From the NCBI GenBank assembly GCA_022577435.1, contig JAKOON010000010.1:20130024-20194023 (forward strand): DNA of 64,000 nt, in the 5' to 3' direction. The DNA comes from Embiotoca jacksoni (Eukaryota > Chordata > Actinopteri > Embiotocidae). The notes under the pieces are model-generated. The model did no database searches. It was not told the DNA's origin and saw only the letters and a list, made by a program, of their open reading frames with translations. Positions 24,430-36,651 of the stretch are shown piece after piece (position 1 is the stretch's first letter; the number at the start of each line of letters is the position of its first letter). The position numbers were made by a program, and so were the translations under genes.

Positions 24430-24760
24430 CGTGAGCTCGTAACGCGAGCGGACAACGTGCCGGCGGCGCCGGACAGGAAGCAGAAACCGCAGGCGACGGC
24501 GGGGGGGATGAATCTCTCCCGCCGCCGTCGTCGTCGACCGTCGGCGCTCGGGCCGTTTGCCGTAAACGGGGAAAACGCGTCCCGCGATCAAAACTTCTCG
24601 GCGTCTGTGCCGAGCGGCTTCGACGCCGCCAGACTATCTCATCTTTTAACCGTTTCAAACGCCGCCGCCGCGACCTGCTGAAAGGAAAACGAACGGCGAG
24701 ACGAAGCGGCGGGAGCTGCGGTCGGCGCTGAGGTTGTGAGAATGAGGACGTAAGCCGAGG
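24430..24760. promoter_or_regulatory. CpG island-like block upstream of tmem150a
   Basis: CG dinucleotides are very dense here compared with the flanks (for example GCCGCCGTCGTCGTCGACCG). Open frames in it are arginine-rich products of GC-rich DNA with no family match. It lies 0.6-0.9 kb upstream of the tmem150a start codon, so a promoter is the likely role (inference). Confidence 0.45.
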
Positions 24761-26964
24761 TCAGCCGTGCGGTGGAGGGAAGAGTGGCACGACACCGGCT
24801 GTATCACTTTACACCGCGTACAGTTACAAGTTTGTCCTCGGAGCCAGAGGGAACGTACAGTAAAGTTGTCTTAATCTGATCCACACACACACACACACAA
24901 AAGAAAGGTCAAACTTAGAAACGGAGTCGTGTTTTTATATAAATGTTCTGTTTCTATTAAATATCTGCTTATTGTAGGGGAGCGTGAAACCTCGGCATCA
25001 ACTCCACAGCTACAAAAACGTTTCGACTGTATGCGAGTGACGATGTTTCAGACGGCTCATTTGTCGACATGAAGTTTCGAAGCCGTTCTCCAAAAGGTTT
25101 CACCGTTTCCTATTCGTACACAAATACGGGAAAAGCAAAGCTAGTGGAAAAAAAAAAATGGGAAGTATTACTTGGGCAAAGACAGACATCAGAAGAGTGT
25201 CTCATCAATTTCCACATTTTCTCTGAACACGATGTTTCCACTGTGTATACGTTTTAGTTTTAGACTTATCGGCGCAGCGACGTTTAGTTCTCCGGTTCAA
25301 TATTCTCAAACGTGTATATATTTGGGTTTTGAACTGTTAGTTGGGCAAAAAAAAAACTGGATTTTTCTGACACTTTATAGACCGAACAACGAACGAGATG
25401 AATTGATAAAAGACATGACTTGTTGTTTGCAGCCCTACAGACCATGTTAACGTAGTCTTAAACAGACACACACGCAGACTCGACCACAGGTTTGCATTTT
25501 TGGTTGCGACTAAAAATGAAAGCGCACAACTTGTCGATATTTTGTATGCGGTTTCCATCCATTACACTTTGACTGATGTAAAATTGATCCCGACCATAGG
25601 ACAGATTTATTTCCACGTGTTATCAACCGTGGCATCAGTTCAGTGACTGCTCTGTCTGAAGTTGAAGGTGGCGTAGGAGCTATTTCTGTTATTGTTCGCA
25701 TGTTTTATTATTTTCTTAGATGTTTTGCAATGTTTTTTGTTTTTTTTTACACCTAGTGACAGTAATTGGATATAAAAGGGAGGGGAGGGGTTTTGTATAC
25801 ATATAGGGCACAGGAAACAGGAAAGAGCTCGCGGTTCTCACGAAATGAATCACCAGAGCAGAACCACAAAACCTGACATATTTTCTGGTGTGTTTGTTTT
25901 TGTTTTTTCTTCTTCATCCTGTGTAACTACATCTCTTTAATCAACTGCAATCGAACGGCAAAAGTCTGGTACTCCCTTTCACGGCCCGCGTGAGAACTTA
26001 AACCTACCTGTGAAGTAACGGTAGATTAAAAAAACAACCTGGAACAGCGGATTACCACGACGTGAGGGTTTGGTTAAAGGTTTAAGGTTCACCAACAGAA
26101 TGGCCATTATTGATATCTCCATACTCGTATCACACGGCAGTTCAACAGCTTTCACGACAAAAGTTTTGTTTTGTTCGGCGTAAACGTAGCAAAAGTTATG
26201 CCGTTTGAAACGGGAACGCATTATGGCGGGCGCGATCTTCAAAAAGCTCTACGTGCTTGCTCTCCCGCGGTCGTCTTTCTGTTTCCTTACGGGACTTGAT
26301 TGTTTGATCGGTAGTCGTTAACGCCCACGGATGGAAAAAGTCAGCAGCGAAGAGCGTCTGACAGCTTTCGCGGCGCCGTCCGATATAACGCTGCGGGCGA
26401 AGGCCAGAATACACGCTGCAAGCTGTGGTTGCTTTACGAGGTTCATACCAGAGAGCAAAGCTCAAAAGTCACAGCGAGGAAAAAGATATAAAGAAACTAT
26501 AAAAACACGCAGCCAGCGGGATACTAGTAAAAAAAAAATAACTTATTCTCCCTCCTAAGTCTCCACACAGTTACTATATGATTTTAAATATTATAATATG
26601 GGCTATAGGTGACACCAAGGACACGACAGCGACCTAAATATGAGATTGTATGATCACAAAAGTAAATGAATCTGGACTTTTTCTTTTTTTTTTTCACTTT
26701 GAGAAAACATAAAAACACCAATAATGAATATGAGTGTATCTTTTGAAGTTCTTTATTTGACTTCTTCTTAAAGTCATTAGTTTATGTAGTTGACACGTTC
26801 AATAATAATAAAAAAAAAAGGTCAGTTTGGTCATTATTAAGTTTTATTTTATTTATTTAATCTGAATTTGTTCATACAAAAGAAAAGACATTTGTGGTGT
26901 ATTTATCATATAAAAATCTAACTGAAATGTCAACCATGGAAATCTCGTGTGTTTTTTTTTTCCT

Positions 26965-27021
26965 GGGGGGGGGGGGGACACCACAACAACAACAACAACA
27001 ACAACACCCCCCCCCCCCCCC
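26965..27021. repeat. G13 and C15 runs flanking an ACA repeat
   Basis: Thirteen G (26965-26977), then 29 bases mainly of ACA triplets, then fifteen C (27007-27021), seen directly. Single strands could fold as a 13-bp GC hairpin. Polymorphism and assembly error are both common at such sites. Confidence 0.9.
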
Positions 27022-27456
27022 TGCCTGCCCCCCTGCCTGCCCCCGCAGCCATTCACAGCAAATACTCGCCACTGCACTTTTGTAAGGACTCCCGACACAA
27101 GTGACAACACATATATCTATTTTTTGGGGAGTTATTATATTTATCCAACTTGTAGTCAACCACCGCAACCGACGACCGGAGAGCAGCGTCACGGTGCCCG
27201 GCAGCGGTCCTCCACCGTGAACCGGTTAACGGCACCCGTTAGCCTTGTTAGCTTCGACCTAGCTCGCTAGTTAGCTCGCACTTTACCGGTTGTCTTGACT
27301 TGACACTTCGCCCGCGTCTTGATTCCCGCTAAACCCTCAAAACCCCGATAAGCCGCCAAAAAAAACAGGCGCTTTTTAGGAGGATGAGGACCACCGGTAG
27401 TACTCGGGAGAGCCGCAGCACCACAAAAAAAAACAAAAAATGAGTTCATACTTACC

Positions 27457-27556
27457 TTCCACCTGCTAAGCCCACAACAGACCTCAACAACCTTGGTTTC
27501 CCTTTAAAAACAGCGTTTTCTTAGCAAACGAGGCTGAGCGCACAAGCGACTTCCGG
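27457..27556 (-). promoter_or_regulatory. Candidate non-coding first exon and ETS site, minus strand
   Basis: Reading leftward, CCGGAAGT (an ETS/GABP core at 27549-27556) is followed about 95 bases later by a strong donor, GGAAG|GTAAGT, at 27456/27455. No downstream coding exon other than tmem150a was found on this strand, so it may be the first exon of tmem150a, whose coding start is at 23844. A separate non-coding transcript is possible. This rests on motifs only. Confidence 0.35.
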
Positions 27557-28280
27557 TTGTTGTTTTCAAAATAAAAGAAGGTGATAGTTTCACGTGAGAA
27601 TTTTTTTTTTTTTTTATGAATGTAAAAAAAAAAAAAAAGATAAAACAAGGTTTGTTTCTTTTTACAAGTGTATTTCTTTCACTGTGCTGCTTCAATACGA
27701 AGGTAAAAAAAAAAAAGAAAAAAAAAAAGCTGCAGTCCCAACACAATGAACTATAAAATACACGCATTCTCCCAAATTTAAGAGTATATACACCTTGGAA
27801 AACCGTGTTTGTCCTCGAGGCAATAAAAGCGACGTCTTTGCCAGCCCAATGCGACCACCTCATCTATCATCTTACTTTAACATGAGCAGTTTCCCTGTTT
27901 TAAGCCCTCGCTCCAATCCAGAAAAGGTTTGTCTTGATATCAGTAAATCACGCTTTTATTTTAGCACATTAATAATCTCTGCTCTTATTCTAGTGTTACT
28001 AACTTGACGGATCTCTCAGTGCTGTCAGGCCCTACTGTAGAGCACCTCTGTAGTTTTGTTGACACTGTACAGTGATAATAAGTCTGATTTGAATGTGTTT
28101 ATAAATGTTCCCCCTGAAGTCACGTTTCAAATGTGATGCATTGACTTTTTAATAAAATGTTTAGAAATAAAATACTACATGTAGATGATATTTAATTGGA
28201 ATTTCAAACACAATTTTTCATAAAATATTACACAAAAACAATCCATGGTAATACATTTGTTCCTCAAATTGCACATTTGC

Positions 28281-28690
28281 TCAAGAACTGTACTTAAGTA
28301 CATTTTTGAGGTACTTGTACTTTACTTGAGTATTTCCATTTGATGCTACTTCATACTTCTCCTCCACTACGTTTAGGCTATATTTTGCGTTTCAGATGAA
28401 GATATATGTATATAAAGTCGTGTAAACTAGCTCCACCGGCAGCAGCTATAACAGTAACATGCTGCTTACACACTAATGCTTCACTCCTGATAATCTAATG
28501 ATGTCATATATGATAATATATCAGTCAAAGGGACAAAACCAGGACTTTTACTTGAATACTTTAACTACACTTTTCCGCAAATACTTATGTCGTTAAAATT
28601 TTCAACGTAACTTTTCGATTTTCCTTGTCGTGGAATATTTTTACATGGCTGTATTGGTACTTTTAAATAAGTAAAGGATCACCACTTGTG
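28281..28690 (+). mobile_element. Degraded teleost interspersed repeat (TACTTGAGTA type)
   Basis: GTACTTGTACTTTACTTGAG, ATGCTACTTCATACTTCT and CTCCACTACG near the left, and TGTATTGGTACTTTTAAATA with AGTAAAGGATC at the right, match a non-autonomous repeat that I know as abundant in spiny-rayed fish. The copy is diverged in the middle and non-coding. Identification is from memory of the repeat family. Confidence 0.6.
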
Positions 28691-31377
28691 ACAAAAAGAG
28701 AATTCAAATCCTGGAAACCAAAAGGCTCCACTGTTCGAAAGACTCTTTAGCACAAGAAATGCTCTTGCCCTATCATAAGTGAGGCAGTTGACCATAAGGT
28801 AAAACCAAAGGCCAGGCTCTTCACTCAGGCTTAATGTGTTATCAATAATCTTTCTCATTCGGGGAAAGAAACAGGTGTCTATCTTTAGTTATCTACTATA
28901 ATCTAAAAAACTCAGTTTTTGCTTAATCTTTGAGAATATATAGTAGTGTAGTATAGTCATTACTTCTAACTGTATGCTATATTTTACATGATTGATCAAC
29001 TGACCACTTCTGGTGGCAAAGACAGTTTTCACCTGAAGGTGAAGTGTGCAAATTTGTGTTTTGATTGAATCTACTGTAACGTTTAACACCTAAAACATGG
29101 TTATGAATTATGATCAACTGAAAGGTACAGTATATTTTTTGATTTCCCATGTTGCAACCTTTTGTTCTGCACATCATTAACAAAGCAGTGTAAAGTGGGA
29201 CATTAAACACTTTTGTGGTTTAATGGTAAAGTACAGTGCTGCAAACTTCTATTGAGTTTGCAGGTTAATTTGTGAAAACGTCTATAATATTTGTAAAAAG
29301 CCATGCGGTCGCCCATGCCTCCTGATTTTGAGCTGACCCTGTATGTGTGTAATCATGTCAGCAGGTCAAACACCAACATCTACTGTAACTGAACAATCTG
29401 TTTGGATTCTCCAGCTGTCAATATCAAGAAATGTGTATGAGAGGCAGCTTTATAAACCAACAGGAAGGATTACAACCTTCATTCTTGTGTTACTAAGCAG
29501 CTTTCAAAGGACTTTATTAAATTTGATCCGTAAATCTTGCAGACATTTGTTCGGAAACCACAGACCTTGAGAGCAGATAATATTAATCCCTATAATATGC
29601 AACTCTAGAGATTCATCCTTTGATGTTTTGTTTTACAATCCTGCTTCAGAAACTATTCCTGGATCAATACGGGAAAAAGGGTGAATTTACTTCTTTTTCC
29701 TGCCTTATAATAATTATAATACGACTTACAGTGTATGAGCCCACAGAGATGCAGTTTTGTAATACAGTTTGTGCAACATTATATTTTAAAGAATGCATAA
29801 TTTGTAAATTATCAAACTAAATTAGAATTCATAGCAAGAGTCACTGTGGTCAAATTTGCAGGATAATGAGACTGAATGTTTCTTTACTTTCCAGGATGCA
29901 CTCGAGTTAGTTGCTTGTTTTACTTCCATCACATGAAATCTTCGTCTATGACTTTTTCAAAATGTGTTCATAGTGTAACAATGGCACAAGTTCAAAATCG
30001 GGTAGATTGCAGATCATATTAAAGGAAAAAAAAAGATGGAGCAGGACATCGAGGAAATTAATTTACTGAAACTGCATTTTATTGTTATTGAATTCAGCTT
30101 TTGTTCTCCAAGAAGAGGATTGTATATCAGATTGTAAATATTGCACATCATTCAGTGTATCATATTATATATAATAAAAATATGAATGTGACCCAACTGT
30201 TTACATGACACCTCCAGTTCAGCTCTCATTGTACCGACACACTGCACTCACACTTGCAGCTTACATTAAGTCTTGTAACTATTTAAATGTAACTGCTTCA
30301 AAGGCTTAAATCCTTAATTGTTTGAACTAATCAGTGCTGGCTAGCACCAGGAAGGAGTTACAAGATTTATATACTTTATGGTTCATGTCATCTGGTCAGT
30401 GGTCAGCATGTGCTGTTAATCAGCAGGGCAATAATCTGATATCCAATAAGAGGATTCAGTGACAAAATTGTGCTAGATACAGCTCTTCTTTTGTCTGATT
30501 AAAATCTCTCTGCCTGTTAGTTAACGTGTCGTGACATGTCGCAGCCTTACAGCTGATGCTTCTCTAAAAGTTCAGCATTTGAGCAAAACATTATTTCCCT
30601 GCTGCCATGACTCACTTCATGTCTGGAGGCTCCTGCACCCCCTCCCAATCAGGAAGTAGGCTAATGCTTAAAGCCTTTATCCTCTTTTATATATCCACCA
30701 GTCCTCCTTTGTTCCCCGTCACTAAGGGAATCTTAAAGCCCTGCAAAACAACAACCTACACGAACAATTTACAGCTAATTCATAAAAAACACCTTTTATA
30801 AAATGATATATGTGCTATGTATGATAGTTTTTTTTAGTAAGTTTAAAAAAAAAAATCAACGATCGTATGGGGTTGTAGCCTCGTTTTCTTAAGACAGCAT
30901 AAAAGCAACAAAAGACACGCAATAGTATTTTCCAATCACACAGCCTTCCAATGCGACTTCTTGAGTAATCAGTAGGGATTTCCAAAAGATTAATGCTTTG
31001 ACACAGTAACTATTCATAAATAATGTGACAAAAAAAACCCTTATATTTATATTTTTTATGTTGCCTAAAATCTCCTTAAAATAACTCAAATCAGTTGTGA
31101 GAACCATTATATCATATTTTATAAAAGTGGGTGTATTCTTATCGGTCATTTGTTGAGACATGCCACACCGACAACGTCGTGTCAACCAGGCAGCTCAGAA
31201 GAGGATAATGGTATTTAGAAGTCCTGTAAGCACGCGGATCCTCTCAGTCAGCAACATTAACGGGGCCATGAGGCATCCTCTCCGTGTCCCCACGCTTAAG
31301 CAAAGGAGGTATTAGATGGCAGTAATGCTGGCCGCTCTGAGCTCTCTGTCTGCCGTGTAGTACGGGGGGGGATCGAC

Positions 31378-34300
31378 ATGGGGAGCACCAGGAAGGTGGC
31401 CGACTTGTGGAACCGGAGGCAGAGTCTCTTCCCCAATTACAAAGTCACGGATTCAGATTTTAATCGAAGACCCTCTGAGATTGTTTACCCACTAGCCAAG
31501 GAAAGCTGCGTGAAGACATGGAACTCCATGCATGAGCTGAGCAGGGACATCTACGACATCTACGCCGAGTATGACAATGAAGAAGAAGACAACGTCCCGT
31601 ACAGCTCTTCCAGGCAGACTTCGCCCGCCAAGAAGAACTACATGATCAACATCAATGTTGGCGGGAAAACCTACCAGATAGCCTACAAGACGGCTGCCAA
31701 GTACCCCAAGACCAGAATAGGACGACTGGCCACCTACACGGACCACAACATGAAGCTGGACCTGTGTGACGACTACACCGTGACCAACAACGAGTACTTC
31801 TTCGACAGGGACCCGGATGTTTTCCACAGCATCTTCAACTTCTACCGGACGGGCGTGCTGTGGATCAAGGACGAGTTGTGTCCCCGAAACTTCCTGGAGG
31901 AGATCAACTACTGGGGCGTGAGGATCAAGAACACCCACCGCTGCTGCCGTATCTCCTTCGAGGAGAGGCAGGATGATCTGAACGAGCAGCTGAAGATCCA
32001 GAGGGAGCTGGAGGCCGAGGTGGAGATAGAGGAGAACGAGGAGCTGTTCCATGACATGTTCATGGGCCAGTATCGCCGAGCTATCTGGAACTTTATGGAA
32101 ATGCCGTTCTCGTCTGTCAAGGCCAAGTTGATGGCTCTGGCCTCCAGTCTGTTTGTCCTGCTCTCCCTGGTGGCCATGTGCCTCAACACAGTGGAGGAGA
32201 TGCAGTACAAAACTCCTGCAGGTCAGCTCAGTGGAAAGACCTACTGGGAATATGTGGAGTCCATTTGCATCGCCTTCTTCGCCATGGAGTACCTGCTGCG
32301 TCTGATATCCACGCCTGACCTCAGGTCCTTCAGCAGGAGCGTGCTCAACACTGTGGACCTGATCGCCATCCTGCCTCAGTACCTGCAGGCTATCCTGGAG
32401 TTTTTCGACAATGAGGACAACTACGTAAAGCACGAGGCCGACATGCAGGCGGTGGGGCAGGTGGGGAAGTTGGGGCAGGTGTTGAGGATCATGAGACTGA
32501 TGCGGATCTTTCGCATCTTAAAGCTGGCGCGTCACTCCACAGGTCTGCGAGCGTTCGGCTTCACTCTGCGTCAGTGCTACCAGCAAGTGGGCTGCCTCTT
32601 CCTCTTCATCGCCATGGGCATCTTCAGCTTCTCCGCCATGGTCTACACTGTGGAGCACGACATGCCGCACACAAACTTCACCAGTATTCCTCATGCGTGG
32701 TGGTGGGCAGCGGTAAGTGCATCTTTGTACAGTTTGAAAGAACAGCAGGAACGACTTAAATCTACACAGGAAGAGAATTAAGAGCAACCTTAAAAGTCTT
32801 CAAATTTGAAAGTTTTTATGGGATAACTTAAGTAATAAACTGAAGTAACCTATTTCTAGTGAATAAAGTGAAGTTCTTTGTCTTTACTCTAATTGAGTAA
32901 GGTTATTCGATTCCACTGCAGCACTACCTGACTCGCAAAACACCACCAGGTCAGCTTTGCTTCAGAATGTGTCTCCTTATTGTTTAGTAGGTGTGACTTG
33001 TGTGGTCAATGGGAAACTTATCAGTTTTAAAAGGTGGAACAACCTAAAATCGAATCATTTCAGTTTTTCTACTCAAACTGTGAACACAAACCTTCGATTC
33101 ACTGAGTCGGCTTTTTGCCATAAATAAACCCATCAACAGATCCTTCCCCTTCTGCTCAGAGCGGGAATCTTACATCTAATCCAGGGCAAGGAAACGATAA
33201 TCCTCTGAATGATAGTGATTGTGATGGTGAGGGGAACCGTAAGCGTTGCCCACCGCTCCCAGCTCCCGTTGTATTCATAAGAACAGAAGTGAGGCCCTGA
33301 ACCACCCACCCCTGAGTCAGGTTTTTCTACAGTCTATCAGCAGGATACCGCTTAAAAATTTGGAAATGTAGCCCACAGACGAGGGACATCCTGAGTTACA
33401 TTGGGGTTTTTTCAAACTTTAGCCACTGAGTTTGTGCCAGTGGACGCAGCCTCTCACTAAAAGTCCCCCGAGTAGATTCACATAACAGCCTATCAGCCTA
33501 TGTGGTCCTATCAGCAGGAAGGAGAAGCAGGAAACGACACCGTTCCAGGAATGTTTTCACTGGGAAGATTTTCTCTGTGACTTTGGTTGTTGTTATCAAA
33601 ATGTTCTTCATGAAGATATGGATAATGTTCTCTAAAAAAAAATATTTTAGGAATGTAACTATGAAACATTTGTCTAATGTTTTTAGAGCATGTTATCCTA
33701 CACTAAAATAATAGCATTCTGGGAACATTAAAAAAAAAAACATGCTACTGAAAACATTTGAAGAATTAGGGCATAATGTTCTGACAATGTTGTGAAGCAT
33801 AAAATATTTTATAATGTTTTTATAGATTATTATCCTACCTTAAAGAAGGACTCTCTGAGAACACAAAAATAAAACAGCTTGCTGCTAATAACATCACCAG
33901 AACAGTGCATTATTTTTTCAGAACTTTTTTCTAGCTGTAAGGACTATGGGGGGAGGCTGATGACCACTACAGTGGTGACTGGCGGCCTCAGTGCTGCCAT
34001 AACAGGCAAAAATGCAATGTAGAAGTACAACATGTGCATCTCCTGATGGGAAACAGACAGAAGAAACAGCTTAGTAAAGAAACAGAATAATTTTGGTGAA
34101 AGAGTAGATCTTAATATGTGCCATGTAGAAAAAAATACACTTGCTTTGAATTGAACATAAAAAGTAATTTGTATTTGGGCTGCTGAATTAGATTTAGTAC
34201 TATTATACCTATATTTTACAACACTAACTGGGAGATATGGAGGCCTTGATAAATGTCTGGTGTCCCACAAAATAGATTTAAACCATGATAAGGCTGACAT

Positions 34301-34897
34301 CAACTTTAAAGGATGATGGAAACACTATTAATCAGCAATTTAGAAGAGTTTTCTGGTTGAAGTCTGTTTGTGCTTTTACTGTGTCCATGGTTACTGTGTC
34401 CATGGTTGTGGTTGCTTTTATCTCGAAGTAAATGTTAGTTCTGGTAGAGCCGGAGGACACAGTCCACCATCTATCTGCAATGTTTTCAGTTTTCAGTTTA
34501 TCATACTCTCTGTATCAGATGAATTTTCCGACCAATGACTGCACAGTTCATTTTAATGGGGCATCTGCTGCTTAGGGTTGTAACCCGTGTTCCTCCATCA
34601 CCACTGACCGTTCTCCTCACTCCCCTGCAGGTCAGCATCTCCACTGTGGGCTACGGAGACATCTACCCAGAGACCATACTGGGTCGCATCTTCGCTTTCA
34701 TCTGCATCGCTTTTGGAATTATCCTCAACGGCCTGCCCATATCCATCCTCTTCAACAAGTTCTCGGACTATTACTCTAAACTCAAGTCCAATCAGTACAC
34801 GGCCTGCCTGAAGAAACGAGGGAGAGTGAGATTTGCCAAGAGGACAGTGAAACAGCTCAGCCACTGCTTTGGAACCCGGCAATATCATTCACACTGA
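31378..34897 (+). CDS. kcnv2: Voltage-gated K+ channel modifier subunit Kv8.2
   Basis: Two exons, 31378-32712 and 34631-34897, give 533 residues. An acidic N-terminus precedes a T1 tetramerisation domain (about 88-200, NVGG start). S1 is about 247-275, S2 288-310, S3 322-340, S4 with the basic ladder RIMRLMRIFRILKLARHS about 367-395 and S5 401-425. The exon junction lies in the pore helix (WWWAA|VSIS), then the filter TVGYGD (450-455) and S6. S6 reads GLPISILFNKF in place of the PVP hinge of Kv2-type channels, as expected for a silent subunit. Kv8.2 is electrically silent alone and alters Kv2 channels in photoreceptors; human loss causes cone dystrophy with supernormal rod response (established). 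The conserved C-terminal tail is short. The intron-1 read-through frame is not a gene. Polyadenylation hexamers lie at 34932 and 35054. Confidence 0.96.
33540..33860 (+). repeat. Diverged repeat with GGAACATT / AATGTTCT blocks in kcnv2 intron
   Basis: Several copies of AATGTTCT, AATGTTTTTAGA and GGGAACATTAA-like blocks are spaced irregularly over about 320 bp. This looks like a teleost interspersed repeat made of short internal repeats. Limits are approximate and no family name is certain. Confidence 0.4.
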
Positions 34898-36651
34898 TTT
34901 TTTTTTTTTTTTGTGCTGCACACTGCATACAAATAAAGGAGGAATTTTGGGCCCTAAATGTGTAAAAATGATACACAACACAAAGCCATATTTGCAGTTG
35001 ATGTGATGGTGCAGTTGCACAAACATAGCAGCTCATGGTTGAATATTTCTCTCAATAAAAGTATCGCATGGCTTCAGTGAAGTTGGAACAAGTATACAAT
35101 GAATATGTTTACGTGGCGTGGAAAGATTTTGATTTATTTTTTTTGTAATTTAAAATCACACTAATTCTTTTAAAGAAAAAAATATGTTCAAAATGCAATC
35201 CTTCTGATTCTGATTCCCGAAGTGAAACTCAGCAACATTAACAACTGTTCGGGTGAAGAGGTTAAACTTTACTGGCTGAACGTTAACGTTGCATCAGTAG
35301 CAGCTCTCAGCGCATTTAGGTCTTATTTTCTGTAATCTAAAGTGCAACTCTATGACGTGTAGGATGACGTACTTTTCAGAGGCAGCTGAACCACTAATTA
35401 GCATAAACAAATATTTCCTTCTAATTGCTGCTGCAATGTTTTGAATCTGTGTTCACAGCTGGAGATCTTCGAGGGTAAATCTTCCAAATACTGGTGCTGC
35501 TTTTAATGTTTTTGCAACGTTCAATAGTTTTGCCAACAATGTCTGCAGTGTGATTTATTTTTGCTACTCTTGCAACGAAGTGTCAGGAATGCCGTCTCAT
35601 GCCCTGTTTTCAATAAACACTTTTCTGCTTAAAAAAAAACTTGTCTCCTCATTGAGTAAATACAGATTCATGAGAACAGACGTGTTCACGGTGTTAATGT
35701 GGATCTCTACTGACCTCCTCAGGAGGACAATTGCTACAACAACATCTTTTTTTTTTTTTTTTTTTGACGTGCATTTGTTCACTAAATATAATATTCGTGC
35801 AATAAAAGAGAAACTCACTTCAGAGATATGAAGCCTTTTCTCACTGCTGGAAGTATTAACAAAGCACGATAATAGACATAACACTCCCTACAGCTCAGAA
35901 GTAATCACTAACTGTTGTTTACAATATGCTGTAAACTGTCATGCAATTGATTACCTTTACATCTGAATTAACACCTCTGTGACACAGTGTTAAAAGTAGT
36001 AGTATATAAAAATATATTATTTATTCCATTTAGCGAGACATAAAGTGGAGCATTAAGAGTACGAACTTCAAAAATCTAAAAGTTCCCAGTGGATCATGAG
36101 TCAAATTAACAAAAAAATATTATGGTTTACATAAAGGAATGGGGCATATGGACCCAACGTACAGTAGCTGCAATGTTTTATAAAGTAGACTAAGTAGTAT
36201 GATGTGGGGAGAGACATTGAAGCTTTTCTACGTGGATAATATATTCTTTGAATGGGAAACCTATGCAGCTAAATAAACGCTATATGAGGATCTAAGAGAA
36301 AGCAAATATTTGTCTTCTCATTTGCAACTGAATAATTAACCTATTTATAAATATAATTGTTATATGGTCTATGTAAAAAAAACGTTTTTTTTTTTTTTTT
36401 TTTAATAAATTGGGAATTGTTATCAATATGGGCTACATTTAATTAAAAAAAAAAAAAGTAAACAGAATTTGTACACAGATCTCTAAATTGCCACTGAAAG
36501 GGACTTTTTGCTCCAGAAGGTGGCAGCATTTCAACAAAGAGAGTTTGAGCGGCAGTAAAAACGTCAGCGAAGAAGAAGACGTCTCTCTTCCCGGCGTCTC
36601 CTGCGGTGGTAAAGTCACCTCTGTTGTTAGCTGTTAGCCTGCAGTAAAACT
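34898..36651 (+). other. kcnv2 3' UTR, spacer and atp5me 5' region
   Basis: AATAAA hexamers at 34932-34937, near 35054 and near 35612 are possible kcnv2 ends. The first is only 35 bases after the stop codon. Homopolymer tracts lie near 35748-35766, 36385-36402 and 36443-36456. No coding exon was seen. The last 140 bases are the atp5me promoter and 5' UTR. Confidence 0.5.
36513..36580 (+). promoter_or_regulatory. CTCF-like core and GAAGAAGA module upstream of atp5me
   Basis: CCAGAAGGTGGCAGC (36513-36527) fits the CTCF core with one mismatch by eye. GTAAAA begins at 36555 and GAAGAAGAAGAC at 36569. The start codon is at 36652, so the module is at or just before the transcription start. The same arrangement lies upstream of rnf181. 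Binding is inferred. Confidence 0.4.

Larger units (their letters stand above)
23845..31377. other. Long non-coding interval between tmem150a and kcnv2
   Basis: No coding exon was recognised. It holds a GC-rich CpG island-like block (24430-24760), a G-run/C-run pair (26965-27021), a second CpG-containing block with a candidate minus-strand first exon (27457-27556), a degraded teleost repeat (28281-28690) and AT-rich sequence to 31200. 31200-31377 is the kcnv2 5' region. The part left of 27556 may be 5' UTR and introns of tmem150a. Confidence 0.55.

Noticed and set aside
24386..24681. Arginine-rich frames on both strands
   Set aside because: GC-rich CpG block with no conserved motif; better explained as promoter sequence.
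31492..32433. 313-codon open frame on the minus strand
   Set aside because: It lies antisense to kcnv2 exon 1, whose codon pattern keeps the opposite frame open. The peptide has no family resemblance.
32713..32781. kcnv2 read-through ending after SLYSLKEQQERL
   Set aside because: It is intron read after a perfect GTAAGT donor; the true pore and S6 are coded at 34631-34897.
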